From Flectobacillus longus (lineage in GTDB: Bacteria; Bacteroidota; Bacteroidia; Cytophagales; Spirosomataceae): a stretch of 64,000 nt of DNA. The DNA lies in NCBI RefSeq assembly GCF_030056705.1, contig NZ_JASHIC010000009.1:124001-188000 (forward strand), read 5' to 3'. Each line of letters starts with the position of its first letter. The first letter of the stretch is position 1. The notes under the pieces were generated by a model, which was not told the origin of the DNA, did not search any database, and saw only the letters and a program-made list of their open reading frames with translations. Shown here piece by piece: positions 52,893 to 62,486 of the stretch. The translations under genes and the position numbers were made by a program.

Positions 52893-54473
52893 TTAACTAA
52901 AAAACAGATATAAAGAAACCATCACAACCACTAAGGCTGTCCAAAGGGTGATTACTCTGGTACTTGGTTTAAATTCATGACTAGATGCCTCTTTTTCAGA
53001 AAGATAGATAACTGGATTTTTGTCAGTAATAGAAATAATCACTGCGACAAATGCCAAAAAGGCAAAAATGAAAAAGGATAACAAGAGATAATGCGGCCAA
53101 AAACTGTATTTGTCGGGCGTAAATACCCACAAGTACAATACGCCAACTCCGAGACTGAAGGCAGAGCCAAAAGATAGAATGGCGTTTACGGCCTTTTGTG
53201 TCATGGCTTTCCAGAAAACAGTTAATAAGAAAACTACAGAAAGTGGTGGTGCAATAAAACCCAAGACTGACTGAAAGACATCAAACAAATTAAGCCCTTT
53301 GATAGAATCTATAGCCAATGCCATCAATACCGCAAATACGCAACCTGCCAGTACTGTCATGCGACCGACTTTGATAATTTGTTCGTTACTAGCACTTGGA
53401 TTGATTTTTTTGACATAGACATCCATCGTAAAAACAGTACTCAGGGAATTGAGTGACGAACCAATCGTTCCGACTAATACTGCAATTAAAACAACAATGA
53501 CCAAACCATTTAATCCAGCAGGAAATAAGTTGGTTACCATCGTCATGTATGCCATAGATGGGTCAGTAAGGTTAGGGAAAAGAATATGACAAATGACACC
53601 TGTCAAGATAAATAGCGGTAGAGATAGGATTTTTAACCAAGCGATAAAGTTTACTCCTAATTGACCTTGTTCAAGGGTTCTCGCTCCTAAAACCGATTGT
53701 ACCATAGCTTGATCAGTACAGAAAAATGCAATAGCTGATACAGGATAACCCAACAAAATAGCAGGCCAAGGGTATTTGGTATCGTTGGCAGGATGAATCA
53801 AAGTCCAGAAATCTGCTGGCACTTGATGATACATCGTCGATATGCCACCCACTTTTTGTAAGCCCAAAATCGTTAGAGTAGTAGATACCGCAATTAATAA
53901 AATCATTTGAAAAACATTCACCTTTGCAATAGCTTTGAGTCCGCCCATATAGGCAAATAGTCCTGCAAAAAGCACCAAGACAATTACCGCAGGAGCCATT
54001 GGAATGCCTAAGATTTGTCTTACCAAAAAACCACCTGAAAAAAGACCTAGCGATAACCAAGAAATCAAAATCTTAATGAGCGCATACCATGCTAAGATAT
54101 TTTGGGTAGAATCGCCGTAACGCTTACCCATAAACTCTGGCATGGTGGATACTTTTGAGGCGATGTATTTGGGCGCAAAAACAATGGCTAATAAAAACAA
54201 GAATACAAAGGCATACCACTCGAAGTTAACCGCCACAATTCCTGTGCTATAGCCAATACTAGCAAATGCCAAAAGCATCGAAGGTCCCACATTTGTTCCC
54301 CACATATTAAAACCGATACTGTACCAATCCAGTGATTTATTGGCTAGAAATAGTGTTTCGTCAGTATTTTTTTTGCGACTTGCACGATAGCCTATCACTA
54401 AAAGGAGTACCAAATAAACGGCAACAATGGCATAGTCAAGCCAAGTGAGTTTTTCTGCTAGAGGTGAAAGCAT
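52893..54473 (-). CDS. Sodium/solute symporter (SSS family), second copy
   Basis: 526 residues from the ATG at 54473 (MLSPLAEKLTWLDYAIVAVY); the frame extends to a TTG at 54539, but that adds no membrane sequence. About 14 helices. SSS/SGLT-type motifs include GFNMWGTNVGPSMLLAFASI, MGGLKAIAKVNVFQMILLI and DQAMVQSVLGARTLEQGQLG. It is closer to SGLT/sialic-acid or sugar carriers than the left-hand symporter, from which it differs widely. It sits amid glycosidases and so presumably imports a released sugar with Na+. The substrate is not determinable. Confidence 0.88.
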   Translation of the reverse strand: MLSPLAEKLTWLDYAIVAVYLVLLLVIGYRASRKKNTDETLFLANKSLDWYSIGFNMWGTNVGPSMLLAFASIGYSTGIVAVNFEWYAFVFLFLLAIVFAPKYIASKVSTMPEFMGKRYGDSTQNILAWYALIKILISWLSLGLFSGGFLVRQILGIPMAPAVIVLVLFAGLFAYMGGLKAIAKVNVFQMILLIAVSTTLTILGLQKVGGISTMYHQVPADFWTLIHPANDTKYPWPAILLGYPVSAIAFFCTDQAMVQSVLGARTLEQGQLGVNFIAWLKILSLPLFILTGVICHILFPNLTDPSMAYMTMVTNLFPAGLNGLVIVVLIAVLVGTIGSSLNSLSTVFTMDVYVKKINPSASNEQIIKVGRMTVLAGCVFAVLMALAIDSIKGLNLFDVFQSVLGFIAPPLSVVFLLTVFWKAMTQKAVNAILSFGSAFSLGVGVLYLWVFTPDKYSFWPHYLLLSFFIFAFLAFVAVIISITDKNPVIYLSEKEASSHEFKPSTRVITLWTALVVVMVSLYLFFS

Positions 54474-54539
54474 AGTTAGGGTTGAGGATTTTGTAATAAA
54501 TACGGGAAACAAGTTATTTTTGGCTGCTTTAGGCTTCAA

Positions 54540-54635
54540 GCTTTATGCCGTAGGCTAAAAGTGCAATCCGAGTCGAATGGGACACTGACCGAGGATGTAT
54601 TTTGCCTAATGCCTATTGCTTAAAGCCTACATCTT
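54540..54635. repeat. Degenerate repeat remnants before the 141-bp array
   Basis: 54568-54598 joins the left and right ends of the 141-bp unit (CAATCCGAGTCGA... GACACTGACCGAGGATG) with the interior missing. GGCTTCAAGCTTTATGCCGT with following bases resembles 6645-6675. Confidence 0.55.
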
Positions 54636-55341
54636 CTCAATCCGTGTCGAGTGTCTCACTCGACAACTTGCGTTAGCACAGCGGTACTTTACTATCATTA
54701 TGATATTTCAAGACTTTATATGCGAGTTTTTGCTGTCGCTAGTTGGTCAGTGAGACACTGACCACGGATGCAAATTTCTCAATCCGTGTCGAGTGTCTCA
54801 CTCGACAACTTTCGTTAGCACAGCGGACTTTACTATCATTATGATATTTTAAGACTTTATATGCGAGTTTTTGCTGTCGCTAGTTGGTCAGTGAGACACT
54901 GACCACGGATGCAAATTTCTCAATCCGTGTCGAGTGTCGCACTCGACAACTTTCGTTAGCACAGCGGACTTTACTATCATTATGATATTTCAAGACTTTA
55001 TATGCGAGTTTTTGCTGTCGCTAGTTGGTCAGTGCGACACTGACCACAGATGCAAATTTCTCAATCCGTGTCGAGTGTCTCACTCGACAACTTTCGTTAG
55101 CACAGCGGACTTTACTATCATTATGATATTTCAAGACTTTATATGCGAGTTTTTGCTGTCGCTAGTTGGTCAGTGAGACACTGACCACGGATGCAAATTT
55201 CTCAATCCGTGTCGAGTGTCTCACTCGACAACTTTCGTTAGCACAGCGGACTTTACTATCATTATGATATTTTAAGACTTTATATGCGAGTTTTTGCTGT
55301 CGCTAGTTGGTCAGTGAGACACTGACCACGGATGCAAAGCC
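54636..55341. repeat. Tandem array of five 141-bp units
   Basis: Units start at 54636, 54778, 54919, 55060 and 55201. Each begins CTCAATCCGTGTCGAGTGTC and ends near GACACTGACCACGGATGC. Unit ends are 26-nt imperfect inverted repeats, each itself a small hairpin (GTCGAGTG-TCT-CACTCGAC; GGTCAGTG-AGA-CACTGACC). The array is flanked by direct repeats AAAGCCTACATCTTCT (54622) and AAAGCCTACAGCTTCT (55336). The 243-bp open frame inside the array is a by-product. Confidence 0.95.
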
Positions 55342-55349
55342 TACAGCTT

Positions 55350-56900
55350 CTAGATACTAAATCTTACTTTTTTGAGTTTTTTGGACTTGCCAATGAGTTT
55401 GCCGTCAGCAAAAATTTGTAGACCTTTGCCTTTGTTGTATTTTTTACCAGTTTCGTCCCAAAGGATTGTAATGAGTTTTCCATGATAAGAAATATTTTCT
55501 AGACAAAACCAAGCCCATTGTTTGCTCGAAATCAAAGGACTGATTTCTAATACTTGGTCTTCACGAGGTTTGAGTCCCACTAAATCGCTGATAATCAGGT
55601 CGGCATAGGCAGAGTGATTATAGAACTTACTTCTTGGATTGTCGCCTTTGAGCCATTCTCCATTTTTCTCATCCTGATACTCGCCTAAGTAAAGCTTCCC
55701 ATTCATTTGATGCGAAAAGGCATATTTTTTTAGTTCATCGTAGAAAACCTGAGGGGTCATATCGCCTTTATGCTTGTAATTATTGAGCAAATTGGACAGC
55801 GCCTTCAACGTTTGTGTAGTAGCATAAGGCCAAAGTGGACCATCCCATTCGCAACCATGTCCTGAACCATGTGTACGGAACAAGTGGTGGCGACGCTCGG
55901 CAGTGGTAATACCCCATTTTGCTTTAAAGCCTAAAGTGTCGGTAAGTTGACTCCATTGTTTGGCATAGTTTGCCTTATCTTCTGGCAAATTAAAATACCA
56001 AGGAATAAAGCCAATAGCCTCACGAGCGTCTGAGAAAGCTTTTGTTTTTTCTAATTTTACCTTAAAAAAAGAGGCCTTACTATCCCAAAGGGTATCTTCA
56101 ACGGCTTTTCTAAGGAAATTAGCTTTATCTGTAAAAACCTTTTGTGTGTTTGCATCGCCCAGTAATTCTGCCATTCTGGCTAAAGATTTAGCATTGGCAT
56201 ACATATAGCTATTGATGGTTGGACGAATATTTTTATCTTTTCTGCCCCCACTAATAGACTCTTCCATGGCATCTTTTACGTCAAACTGGTAGAACATTCC
56301 GTTTGGTAATTGGCGTTCTTCTTCCCATTTTTTATAATCTGCTACGAGTGTCTGAAGGTTTTTTTCTAAAAAAGATTTATCCAAATTGACTAAATAACGT
56401 TGATACACAGCGTCATCAATCCAGCTACTAAAGGCGTGAAAACGTTGTACATTGTGTTTGGGATCGACATAAAGCCAAAAGCGAATATAATCGTCTGTGT
56501 ACTGTTGATTGCGGAGCCAACGAGTTTCATAAATATGATGTCCCAAAGCACTACTGATGGCATTGTGCTTACCAGCGTGATTTACTTTGGTGATGAATTC
56601 AGTAAAAATAAAGCCATCAGCCGTTTGCTTGAGGTGCTTTCGCAATACCCACCAACGATAATAGTATATCTCCTGAATCAAAGAGTCGGGGCAATCTAAT
56701 AAAGGAATATTCTGCGCTAACCAATTATATGATTGTGCATTCGGAATAAAATTAATAACAGCTTCTTCCTTATCAAGCGCATTGTAGCGCTCAACTGCCG
56801 ACGCTAAGGTTTTGGTCCCAACAAAATCGGTCTTCTGAGCCACACTCCCATACCCCAGAAGAATACAGCCCCAAAGGCTTAATATTTTTTTAATGTACAT
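55350..56900 (-). CDS. Six-hairpin (GH63/MGH1-like) glycosidase, exported
   Basis: From the ATG at 56900 (MYIKKILSLWGCILLGYGSV) the protein has 516 residues and a signal peptide; the longer frame adds a soluble leader. It is an (alpha/alpha)6 toroid of the GH63/MGH1-like superfamily: YETRWLRNQQYTDDYIRFW early, SWIDDAVYQRYL (acidic pair), and GCEWDGPLWPYATTQTLKAL (~385), a block shared with trehalase/GH63 enzymes. A short C-terminal beta domain follows. Such enzymes release glucose, mannose or glycosides from oligosaccharides. Its stop codon overlaps the right flank of the 141-bp array. The upstream neighbour is a GH67-like gene, same strand. Confidence 0.75.
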   Translation of the reverse strand: MYIKKILSLWGCILLGYGSVAQKTDFVGTKTLASAVERYNALDKEEAVINFIPNAQSYNWLAQNIPLLDCPDSLIQEIYYYRWWVLRKHLKQTADGFIFTEFITKVNHAGKHNAISSALGHHIYETRWLRNQQYTDDYIRFWLYVDPKHNVQRFHAFSSWIDDAVYQRYLVNLDKSFLEKNLQTLVADYKKWEEERQLPNGMFYQFDVKDAMEESISGGRKDKNIRPTINSYMYANAKSLARMAELLGDANTQKVFTDKANFLRKAVEDTLWDSKASFFKVKLEKTKAFSDAREAIGFIPWYFNLPEDKANYAKQWSQLTDTLGFKAKWGITTAERRHHLFRTHGSGHGCEWDGPLWPYATTQTLKALSNLLNNYKHKGDMTPQVFYDELKKYAFSHQMNGKLYLGEYQDEKNGEWLKGDNPRSKFYNHSAYADLIISDLVGLKPREDQVLEISPLISSKQWAWFCLENISYHGKLITILWDETGKKYNKGKGLQIFADGKLIGKSKKLKKVRFSI

Positions 56901-56907
56901 GATTTCA

Positions 56908-57033
56908 TTTAGTGAGTTATAAATGAGTGATTTAGTGATTTTTATAAAATAATCAGTCCAACCTTTATAAGGTTGATATCTCTTCCAATCTAACATAATC
57001 ACTCATGCACTCAATCGCACAATCACTCAATCG
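56908..57033. repeat. MITE-like inverted repeat element (AGTGATT family), copy 1
   Basis: TTTAGTGAGTTATAAATGAG... (56908-56943) and its imperfect inverse TAATCACTCATGCACTCAAT... (56997-57033) fill the gap between two glycosidase genes. Confidence 0.55.
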
Positions 57034-57038
57034 TTTTC

Positions 57039-59774
57039 TTACTCCACTGTCCAGTCAATATTTTTTTGATTACCTGCAAAACCTGCGTCGAAGATTTTTA
57101 TCTCTTGTGAGCCATCAACGAAGCCTAATACTAAACACGTTCCTTTGGCAAGGCTCAGCGTATGTGTTCCTGCCTCGAATGAAAAAGTATGGATATTCAC
57201 AGGAGGCCAGTCGCCTAGCAACAGGGCATTGGTAATCTTACTTTCTGCTTGTCCGAAGTTATTGGCGCTGGCATCAATTTCAAGTTGTGGTTTTGGTAGA
57301 AAATTACTTTTCTTCGCATCATAAATCCCTATCTTCTCATTGAAATAGCCCACTAATACTTTCACAGGTTTGTCCGTTTTAAAAGTTATTTGAGTGCCCT
57401 TAGTAATCTGTGTTTTCTTAGATAAAACAATACCAGAAAGGTTTTTTAGTTCAGGTGCTATGCCTTGAATCACAATGCTGGTATCGTTAAAAACTTTTTG
57501 ATTGCTCGCTAAAGGATAGGTTGTTAAACTGCCATCTTCAAGTTGTACCTGAGCAGGTTTGAGATATTGAATAGCTTTTACGCCCTTACCTGAACTTTGC
57601 TTCAACGAATCAATAACAGTATGTAATCTCGTTACTTCTTTTTGAAAAACGGGTAGCATTTCTTTCCAATGAATGAAAGTCGCGTCGACACCACGCATCG
57701 GGATTTTGCGCTGTTTGGTTTGCATACTGTTAGCATACAAATAGGTGTCTTTTGTCAATTCAACCAGTTTGCTATAGTGCTCAACGCTACGTTCTAAGTG
57801 TGGTAATGCCTTTTCCAAATCACTAATTTGATTTGAATATTTGTAACGTACTAGGTCCAGAGCGGCATATACCTTTTCAGAGAAGAACTGCGCCATTGCA
57901 TTGTAGCAATGAACATCATTTTGTAAACGCTTAAATTCAGCCGTATTTTTAGTGACATTTTGTGCTATTTTGTCAATGGATTCCTGCGCTTTTCTCCCAT
58001 GAACTACTACTTCATCGGCTACCTGCACAGGCGTTTCTCCGATGTGTTTTTGTCCTTTCCATGCCTTTTCGGCATATTCAATAATCATCTCACCTTCAGG
58101 TGCTTCTGATTCATATAGCATCGTGAACAGCCCATAACGATAAGGATTAATCAATTGAGTCATCAACATCCCCAAGGTCAAAGTCTGACGGTTACCGTCG
58201 GTGATACCGTATCTACGCAAAAGCTTAGGTGCAATTTCTCCCGTTTCGTTGTAGGCATCTAAGATTCCTTGTGCTTGATTTGACGCTAGTCCATATTCTT
58301 TTCCAAGATAGGATTTCCAAAACTGCTGTTCTTCTGTAGCAGGGCGGTTTGCACGCCAAGCATATCTTGCCCATGTTTTGTACCACATGGCATCTCGGTC
58401 GATTTGCAAAAGTCTTTCAGACGTTTTATCTGCGGTATATGGCCAATCCCAGTATGAAGCTTGAGGGTATAAATGCAGTCCATTAGCGCCATAAACGCTG
58501 TGCATGGCTTGTACACACTTCTGGATAAAGTCAGGCGAACTGTATCTAAATGGTTCGAGATTTGACAAAAGATGCACATTTTCGATATGTACCGTGCCAA
58601 TTTGGCTTAATTTGCGATGTAATTCTGCCCATGAACCCCTTGGTGTATAAGTCGTTAAAGCCTCTCCATTGTATTTTGCCATCGTGTACAAATTTTTGTA
58701 CAAGGGTAAAGCCTCTTTCATGACTCTTGGAGCATCTGTATCATGCGCACGAAGCACAATGGGAGGTTCAGTTGTTTTACCCAAAGCTTTTAGACCATCT
58801 TGTACCCCTGGAATAATGGTTTTGGTAAACCAATCAACGTCATCCTGTCCTGCTCCTTCCATGGCTTCGCCCAAGGTGATTAATAAACCAACATTAGGAT
58901 ATTTTTCTACAAATGCCGCAATAGACTTACGTGTATAATCTGCGATGACTGGAATAATTGGGCGATTACGGTCTTGTGTTTTGATTTTATGATGTTCGGC
59001 AAAAGGTTTGGAAACAATGATGTTATAAAACATCTGAATTACCCAAATACCTCTTTTATCCGCTTCTTCAGTCAAGAAACGGTACATTTCTTCGTTTTTC
59101 TTAAAAGTGGCATCGTCAACCTCTACGGCATAAGGGTATTCTTTTACCCGAACCAAGGATGCAAAAGGGTGTCCGTTCCAGATGTAGAGTGAGTTATAAC
59201 GGTTTTCGACCATCATATCTAAGTATCTAATCCAGAGTTTTTTATCGTAAAACCAAGGGAAATCTTTTTCTGTATAAGGATATTCATATACCTCTCTGTC
59301 AGGCAAAAGTGTGGGTTTTTGCATACCTACACAAGTACCACGAAGTACCATTTCGGGTTGGTCTTGATAGACCAGCGACTGCGGGATAGTCTTTTGCTGT
59401 TTGATTCTTTCTGCTAATTCCAAACAACCATATAAGACACCCGACTCATCAAAACCAATGACCTGCAAAGGAGTTTGAGCAGATTTAAATAGACGAAAAC
59501 TTTCCTTTTTGGATAAGGTATTGCTATTGTTTAACCCTTGTTGAGTGCCAATCCAAATAGTTGAGGTCGTAGATTTTGAGGTTGTAGAAACCTTATATCC
59601 AACAGATTCTAAAGCAAGTTTGAGTTTACTAACACCGTAAGCAATACGAGGTTGTGATGGTTGGGAAACTTGTAAATAGATCGTCTTTACTCCATCCTCA
59701 TTGCTCGTGGTACTAGCAAAAGAATGAGATATGTTTAAGAAGAGGTAACAAAGTATGAGTGAAATTTTGTACAT
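57039..59774 (-). CDS. Alpha-glucuronidase (GH67)-like exported glycoside hydrolase
   Basis: 911 residues with a signal peptide (MYKISLILCYLFLNISHSFA). Residues ~30-150 are a GH67/GH20-type N-terminal alpha/beta domain (FDESGVLYGCLELAERI). From ~170 a TIM barrel follows: WIRYLDMMVENRYNSLYIWN, then LLITLGEAMEG with a conserved Glu, and TPRGSWAELHRKL. A C-terminal helical segment and a final beta domain complete it. The barrel resembles GH67 and related uronidase families, but no known family was matched over the full length, so the substrate (a uronide on pectin or xylan?) is open. Same transcriptional direction as neighbouring glycosidases. Confidence 0.65.
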   Translation of the reverse strand: MYKISLILCYLFLNISHSFASTTSNEDGVKTIYLQVSQPSQPRIAYGVSKLKLALESVGYKVSTTSKSTTSTIWIGTQQGLNNSNTLSKKESFRLFKSAQTPLQVIGFDESGVLYGCLELAERIKQQKTIPQSLVYQDQPEMVLRGTCVGMQKPTLLPDREVYEYPYTEKDFPWFYDKKLWIRYLDMMVENRYNSLYIWNGHPFASLVRVKEYPYAVEVDDATFKKNEEMYRFLTEEADKRGIWVIQMFYNIIVSKPFAEHHKIKTQDRNRPIIPVIADYTRKSIAAFVEKYPNVGLLITLGEAMEGAGQDDVDWFTKTIIPGVQDGLKALGKTTEPPIVLRAHDTDAPRVMKEALPLYKNLYTMAKYNGEALTTYTPRGSWAELHRKLSQIGTVHIENVHLLSNLEPFRYSSPDFIQKCVQAMHSVYGANGLHLYPQASYWDWPYTADKTSERLLQIDRDAMWYKTWARYAWRANRPATEEQQFWKSYLGKEYGLASNQAQGILDAYNETGEIAPKLLRRYGITDGNRQTLTLGMLMTQLINPYRYGLFTMLYESEAPEGEMIIEYAEKAWKGQKHIGETPVQVADEVVVHGRKAQESIDKIAQNVTKNTAEFKRLQNDVHCYNAMAQFFSEKVYAALDLVRYKYSNQISDLEKALPHLERSVEHYSKLVELTKDTYLYANSMQTKQRKIPMRGVDATFIHWKEMLPVFQKEVTRLHTVIDSLKQSSGKGVKAIQYLKPAQVQLEDGSLTTYPLASNQKVFNDTSIVIQGIAPELKNLSGIVLSKKTQITKGTQITFKTDKPVKVLVGYFNEKIGIYDAKKSNFLPKPQLEIDASANNFGQAESKITNALLLGDWPPVNIHTFSFEAGTHTLSLAKGTCLVLGFVDGSQEIKIFDAGFAGNQKNIDWTVE

Positions 59775-60175
59775 AACTTATAGTCCTGAATCTGAGAGCT
59801 TATGATTAATCCGAAAGGTATTTTGATATAATATTGGCTTGCTGCTCAATAAATCTTGTATTTTTTTCGGAATAAATCAGATTTAACACATACAAAGGTA
59901 TATGCTTAGGAGGGTCAGACTATCTACCATTTTCTCTGAAAATTATAGGATATTTGCATAGGGAGGGTTCTTGCTAAATTAGCAAAAGGATACGGGCTAT
60001 CCTTTATTTAGTGATTGAGCAATTGAGTGATTTAGTGATTATTTTCAAAATGATTTTTACCCAAAAAACCGAAATATCCTGACTGAAATTTCGTGAGAAG
60101 CAGAATATTGTCAAAAAAAATAATCACTCATCCACTCAATCACAAATCACTAAATTATGAATGACTCATCTCATT
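59775..60175. other. 401-bp intergenic region
   Basis: Besides the inverted-repeat element at 60007-60154, the region 59775-60006 is AT-rich with no recognised gene. It could hold the promoter of the GH67-like gene (minus strand), but no convincing TTTG/TAnnTTTG pair was found. Confidence 0.5.
60007..60154. repeat. MITE-like inverted repeat element (AGTGATT family), copy 2
   Basis: TTTAGTGATTGAGCAATTGA... (60007-60045) is mirrored by AAAATAATCACTCATCCACT... (60117-60154). The ends are about 38 bases with few mismatches. The interior is ~70 bp with no coding frame. Confidence 0.65.
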
Positions 60176-61021
60176 TTATTGAAATACCTTTTTCAAATAA
60201 GCCGTATTGGCGCTATAATTTCCTTTGACATCTTTAGGCTTGCTGGCATCTCTCGAACGTTCGATGATTAGCCAGCCTGACCATTTCATTTTGTCTAAAG
60301 TCTTTTTTACCTTAAGCATATCTATTTCAGGATCTTTCTCTAGCCAAACACCATCTTTATTGGTGGCATGAATCATACAGATACGGTTTTTTCCTAGAAT
60401 TTTTAATTCTTTATATAAATCACGACCTTCTTTGAGAGGGTTAGAAAAGTTAAAATAAATCTGAATGGCTGGAGAACCGATTTCTTTGAGTAAAGCCACT
60501 TCCTCTTTGGCACTTAATGCTGTTTCGATGCCTATTACCACGCCTGCTTCTTCTGCCATTTTTCCAGCAACTTTTAATCTGCTAACAACCGAATCACGAA
60601 TAGATGGGTCTTTCTTTAAGTCGCATTGCACACCAAGCGGTAAAAAAGCCACTTTTACATTCATGGCTTTCATGGTTTTTATACAATCTCGAATAGATTG
60701 TTGATACTCTTCTCGACCACAAAAGGATTGAGCATAATAGCCTGTCATTGCCAAGGAACATATTTCAAGGTTTAATTCTTTGGCCTTATTCATAAAAACC
60801 TGACGAATAGAATCGTTGGCAAGTTGATTCTCAAAAGTGGGTCTTTTCCCTAAACCTCCCATATCCAATTCAAGTCCGTCGGCGCCAATTTGTTGTGTGA
60901 GCGTAATGGCTCCCAATTTTTGTCGTTTCAACAACATGAGGTCAATCAAACCTACTTTGTAACGAGTCGTTTGTGCCAGTCCTTGACTAGCTATCATTAA
61001 CAAAATCAATAAAAAACGCAT
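60176..61021 (-). CDS. Sugar phosphate isomerase/epimerase-like TIM barrel, exported
   Basis: 281 residues with a short signal peptide (MRFLLILLMIASQGLAQ). A xylose-isomerase-like (AP_endonuc_2) barrel: GADGLELDMGG, GVVIGIETALSAKEE with the metal-binding Glu, IQIYFNFSNPL, MIHATNKDG and WLIIERSRD near the end. In several positions the usual His/Asp metal ligands appear replaced (e.g. FNFSNPL where D-x-x-N/H is common), so activity is uncertain. Bacteroidota carry many secreted members in glycan loci, and their substrates are mostly unknown. 78 bp separate it from the upstream esterase gene. Confidence 0.78.
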   Translation of the reverse strand: MRFLLILLMIASQGLAQTTRYKVGLIDLMLLKRQKLGAITLTQQIGADGLELDMGGLGKRPTFENQLANDSIRQVFMNKAKELNLEICSLAMTGYYAQSFCGREEYQQSIRDCIKTMKAMNVKVAFLPLGVQCDLKKDPSIRDSVVSRLKVAGKMAEEAGVVIGIETALSAKEEVALLKEIGSPAIQIYFNFSNPLKEGRDLYKELKILGKNRICMIHATNKDGVWLEKDPEIDMLKVKKTLDKMKWSGWLIIERSRDASKPKDVKGNYSANTAYLKKVFQ

Positions 61022-61027
61022 TTCTTT

Positions 61028-61100
61028 GAGGGGTTAGTAGTCAGGCACAAGGCAAGAGTAAATAAAAAACTCTTGCCTTGTGCCTCTTTGCCTGTGCCAC
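61028..61100. repeat. Intercistronic 32-nt-arm hairpin, copy 2
   Basis: AGGCACAAGGCAAGAGT (61043-61059) pairs perfectly with ACTCTTGCCTTGTGCCT (61069-61085) around 9 nt, and outer bases extend the arms to about 32. It fills the 78-bp gap between two minus-strand genes. Confidence 0.85.
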
Positions 61101-62479
61101 TATTTCGAAAACATCTTCTCGATTATTTCAAAATCTTTGATGGCATTGGAAGGTAGCTTTTCGCCTTTTTCACCAAAAACATATAAGGCTGGAAAAGGCT
61201 CAATCGTTATACCTGTTTCTACGATATTACCTGTTACATCCTGAATCTTTTGAAGATCTAAGCCTAATTCTTTTGCCATAAAGCCATACATTGCTTTACG
61301 TTTGTTAGCTCCATAATCATGTCCTTCGCTTGGAAAGTGGGCATTCTGAACTTTATTAGAAGCATGGTATAAATCATAAATTCGTTGGACAAAAGGAAAT
61401 TCAGTCTGTGGGACAAACTGTGTCCAATCTTTTCCATCCGATATAATCATTTGTGCTCTTGGAGCAGCCATGGAGGCTATTTCTACGTTGTTACTACCTT
61501 CTCCGCACAAATGTACACCCATGCCACTTTCGCAAGGACACCCCCCACTGTGATACGAGGACATCATGGCTACGGGAACACTTACTTTGATACGGTCGTC
61601 GATAGCAGTTAACAACATCGTTTGGCTACCCCCGCCAGAAGCGCCCGTAATGCCTACACGCGTAGGATCGGCATCTTTGAGGGTTAGTAACCAATCCAGA
61701 ATACGCATTCCATTAAGCATTTGAATTGTTTGAGCATGGCTACGACGGTGGTCTTCAGATTTGAACTGTAAGGTAGATTCGCCCCAAGCAAAAAGGTCGT
61801 AACTAAAAGCCATAGCGCCCATTTTGGCTAAAGCTGCACATCTATACTGGCAATCGGCACGATAACGACCATCCCCAAAATGCCCGTCAGGATTCAGAAT
61901 AACGGGAATTTTACCTTTTGATTTTAAAGGACGATACAAAGAGCCACTTACATAAACCCCTGGCAAAGTTTCGATAGCCACATTTTCAACTGTGTAGCCA
62001 TCCATGATTCGTTTGGAAGTTATAATAGCTTGAGACTGAGGTTTGGCTGGCGCTTTTGCTATTTCGAGTGCTTGCCAAATGCAGTTTTTCAAATTGGTTT
62101 TACGTAATTCCCAAGAAGTAATATCAGGCGAAAGCGTAGACAGATAATTTAATTGCTGTTTGCCTTCTTCTGGAGTTTTGAGGTGATATTGAAAAGCCTG
62201 TAACTTGTATTTCCCCTCTCCCTCTTTGGTAAAAGTAATATCCTGCGAGTCCATGATATGATGGAGCGTTGTTTCCAAATCAGGTCTAAAACGCCATTCG
62301 GCATAGGTAACCTGTTTATTAGCCACCAAGGCTTCAGGATAGCGAATTTTCACTTTAAAACGAGTTTCAATCGTCGATATAACCTCTTTCAAAGGTTTTT
62401 TAAACGCCTGATCTGCCGTCTGTGCTTGTGTAAAAAAGCAAGAAGTTAGTAAAGTGATAGTGATGAGGAAATTTTTCAT
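61100..62479 (-). CDS. Exported alpha/beta-hydrolase esterase with N-terminal STN-like domain
   Basis: 459 residues, signal peptide MKNFLITITLLTSCFFTQAQ. Residues ~22-95 match the STN/DUF4974 fold of TonB-dependent receptors and FecR proteins (FKKPLKEVISTIETRFKVKI; VTYAEWRFRPDLETTLHHIM). The rest is an alpha/beta hydrolase of the acetylxylan-esterase/dienelactone-hydrolase type: GITGASGGGSQTMLL with nucleophile Ser, a Cys-rich insert (GGCPCESGMGVHLCGEG), an acid in IISDGKDW and the His in FPSEGHDYGANKRK. It probably removes acetyl or methyl groups from pectin or xylan. Attachment of an STN domain to an esterase is unusual. Confidence 0.82.
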   Translation of the reverse strand: MKNFLITITLLTSCFFTQAQTADQAFKKPLKEVISTIETRFKVKIRYPEALVANKQVTYAEWRFRPDLETTLHHIMDSQDITFTKEGEGKYKLQAFQYHLKTPEEGKQQLNYLSTLSPDITSWELRKTNLKNCIWQALEIAKAPAKPQSQAIITSKRIMDGYTVENVAIETLPGVYVSGSLYRPLKSKGKIPVILNPDGHFGDGRYRADCQYRCAALAKMGAMAFSYDLFAWGESTLQFKSEDHRRSHAQTIQMLNGMRILDWLLTLKDADPTRVGITGASGGGSQTMLLTAIDDRIKVSVPVAMMSSYHSGGCPCESGMGVHLCGEGSNNVEIASMAAPRAQMIISDGKDWTQFVPQTEFPFVQRIYDLYHASNKVQNAHFPSEGHDYGANKRKAMYGFMAKELGLDLQKIQDVTGNIVETGITIEPFPALYVFGEKGEKLPSNAIKDFEIIEKMFSK

Positions 62480-62486
62480 AAGTTTT

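Noticed and set aside
54934-55176. Small gene inside the tandem array
   Set aside because: The frame simply reads through two repeat units and repeats itself; no ribosome-binding or homology support.
54636-55341. CRISPR array
   Set aside because: The whole 141-bp unit is conserved, there are no unique spacers and no cas genes.
59783-59800. Further copy of the AATTAGGACTGTACGAAGGA repeat near the GH67-like start
   Set aside because: Only a few bases (AGTCCT) match, which is expected by chance.
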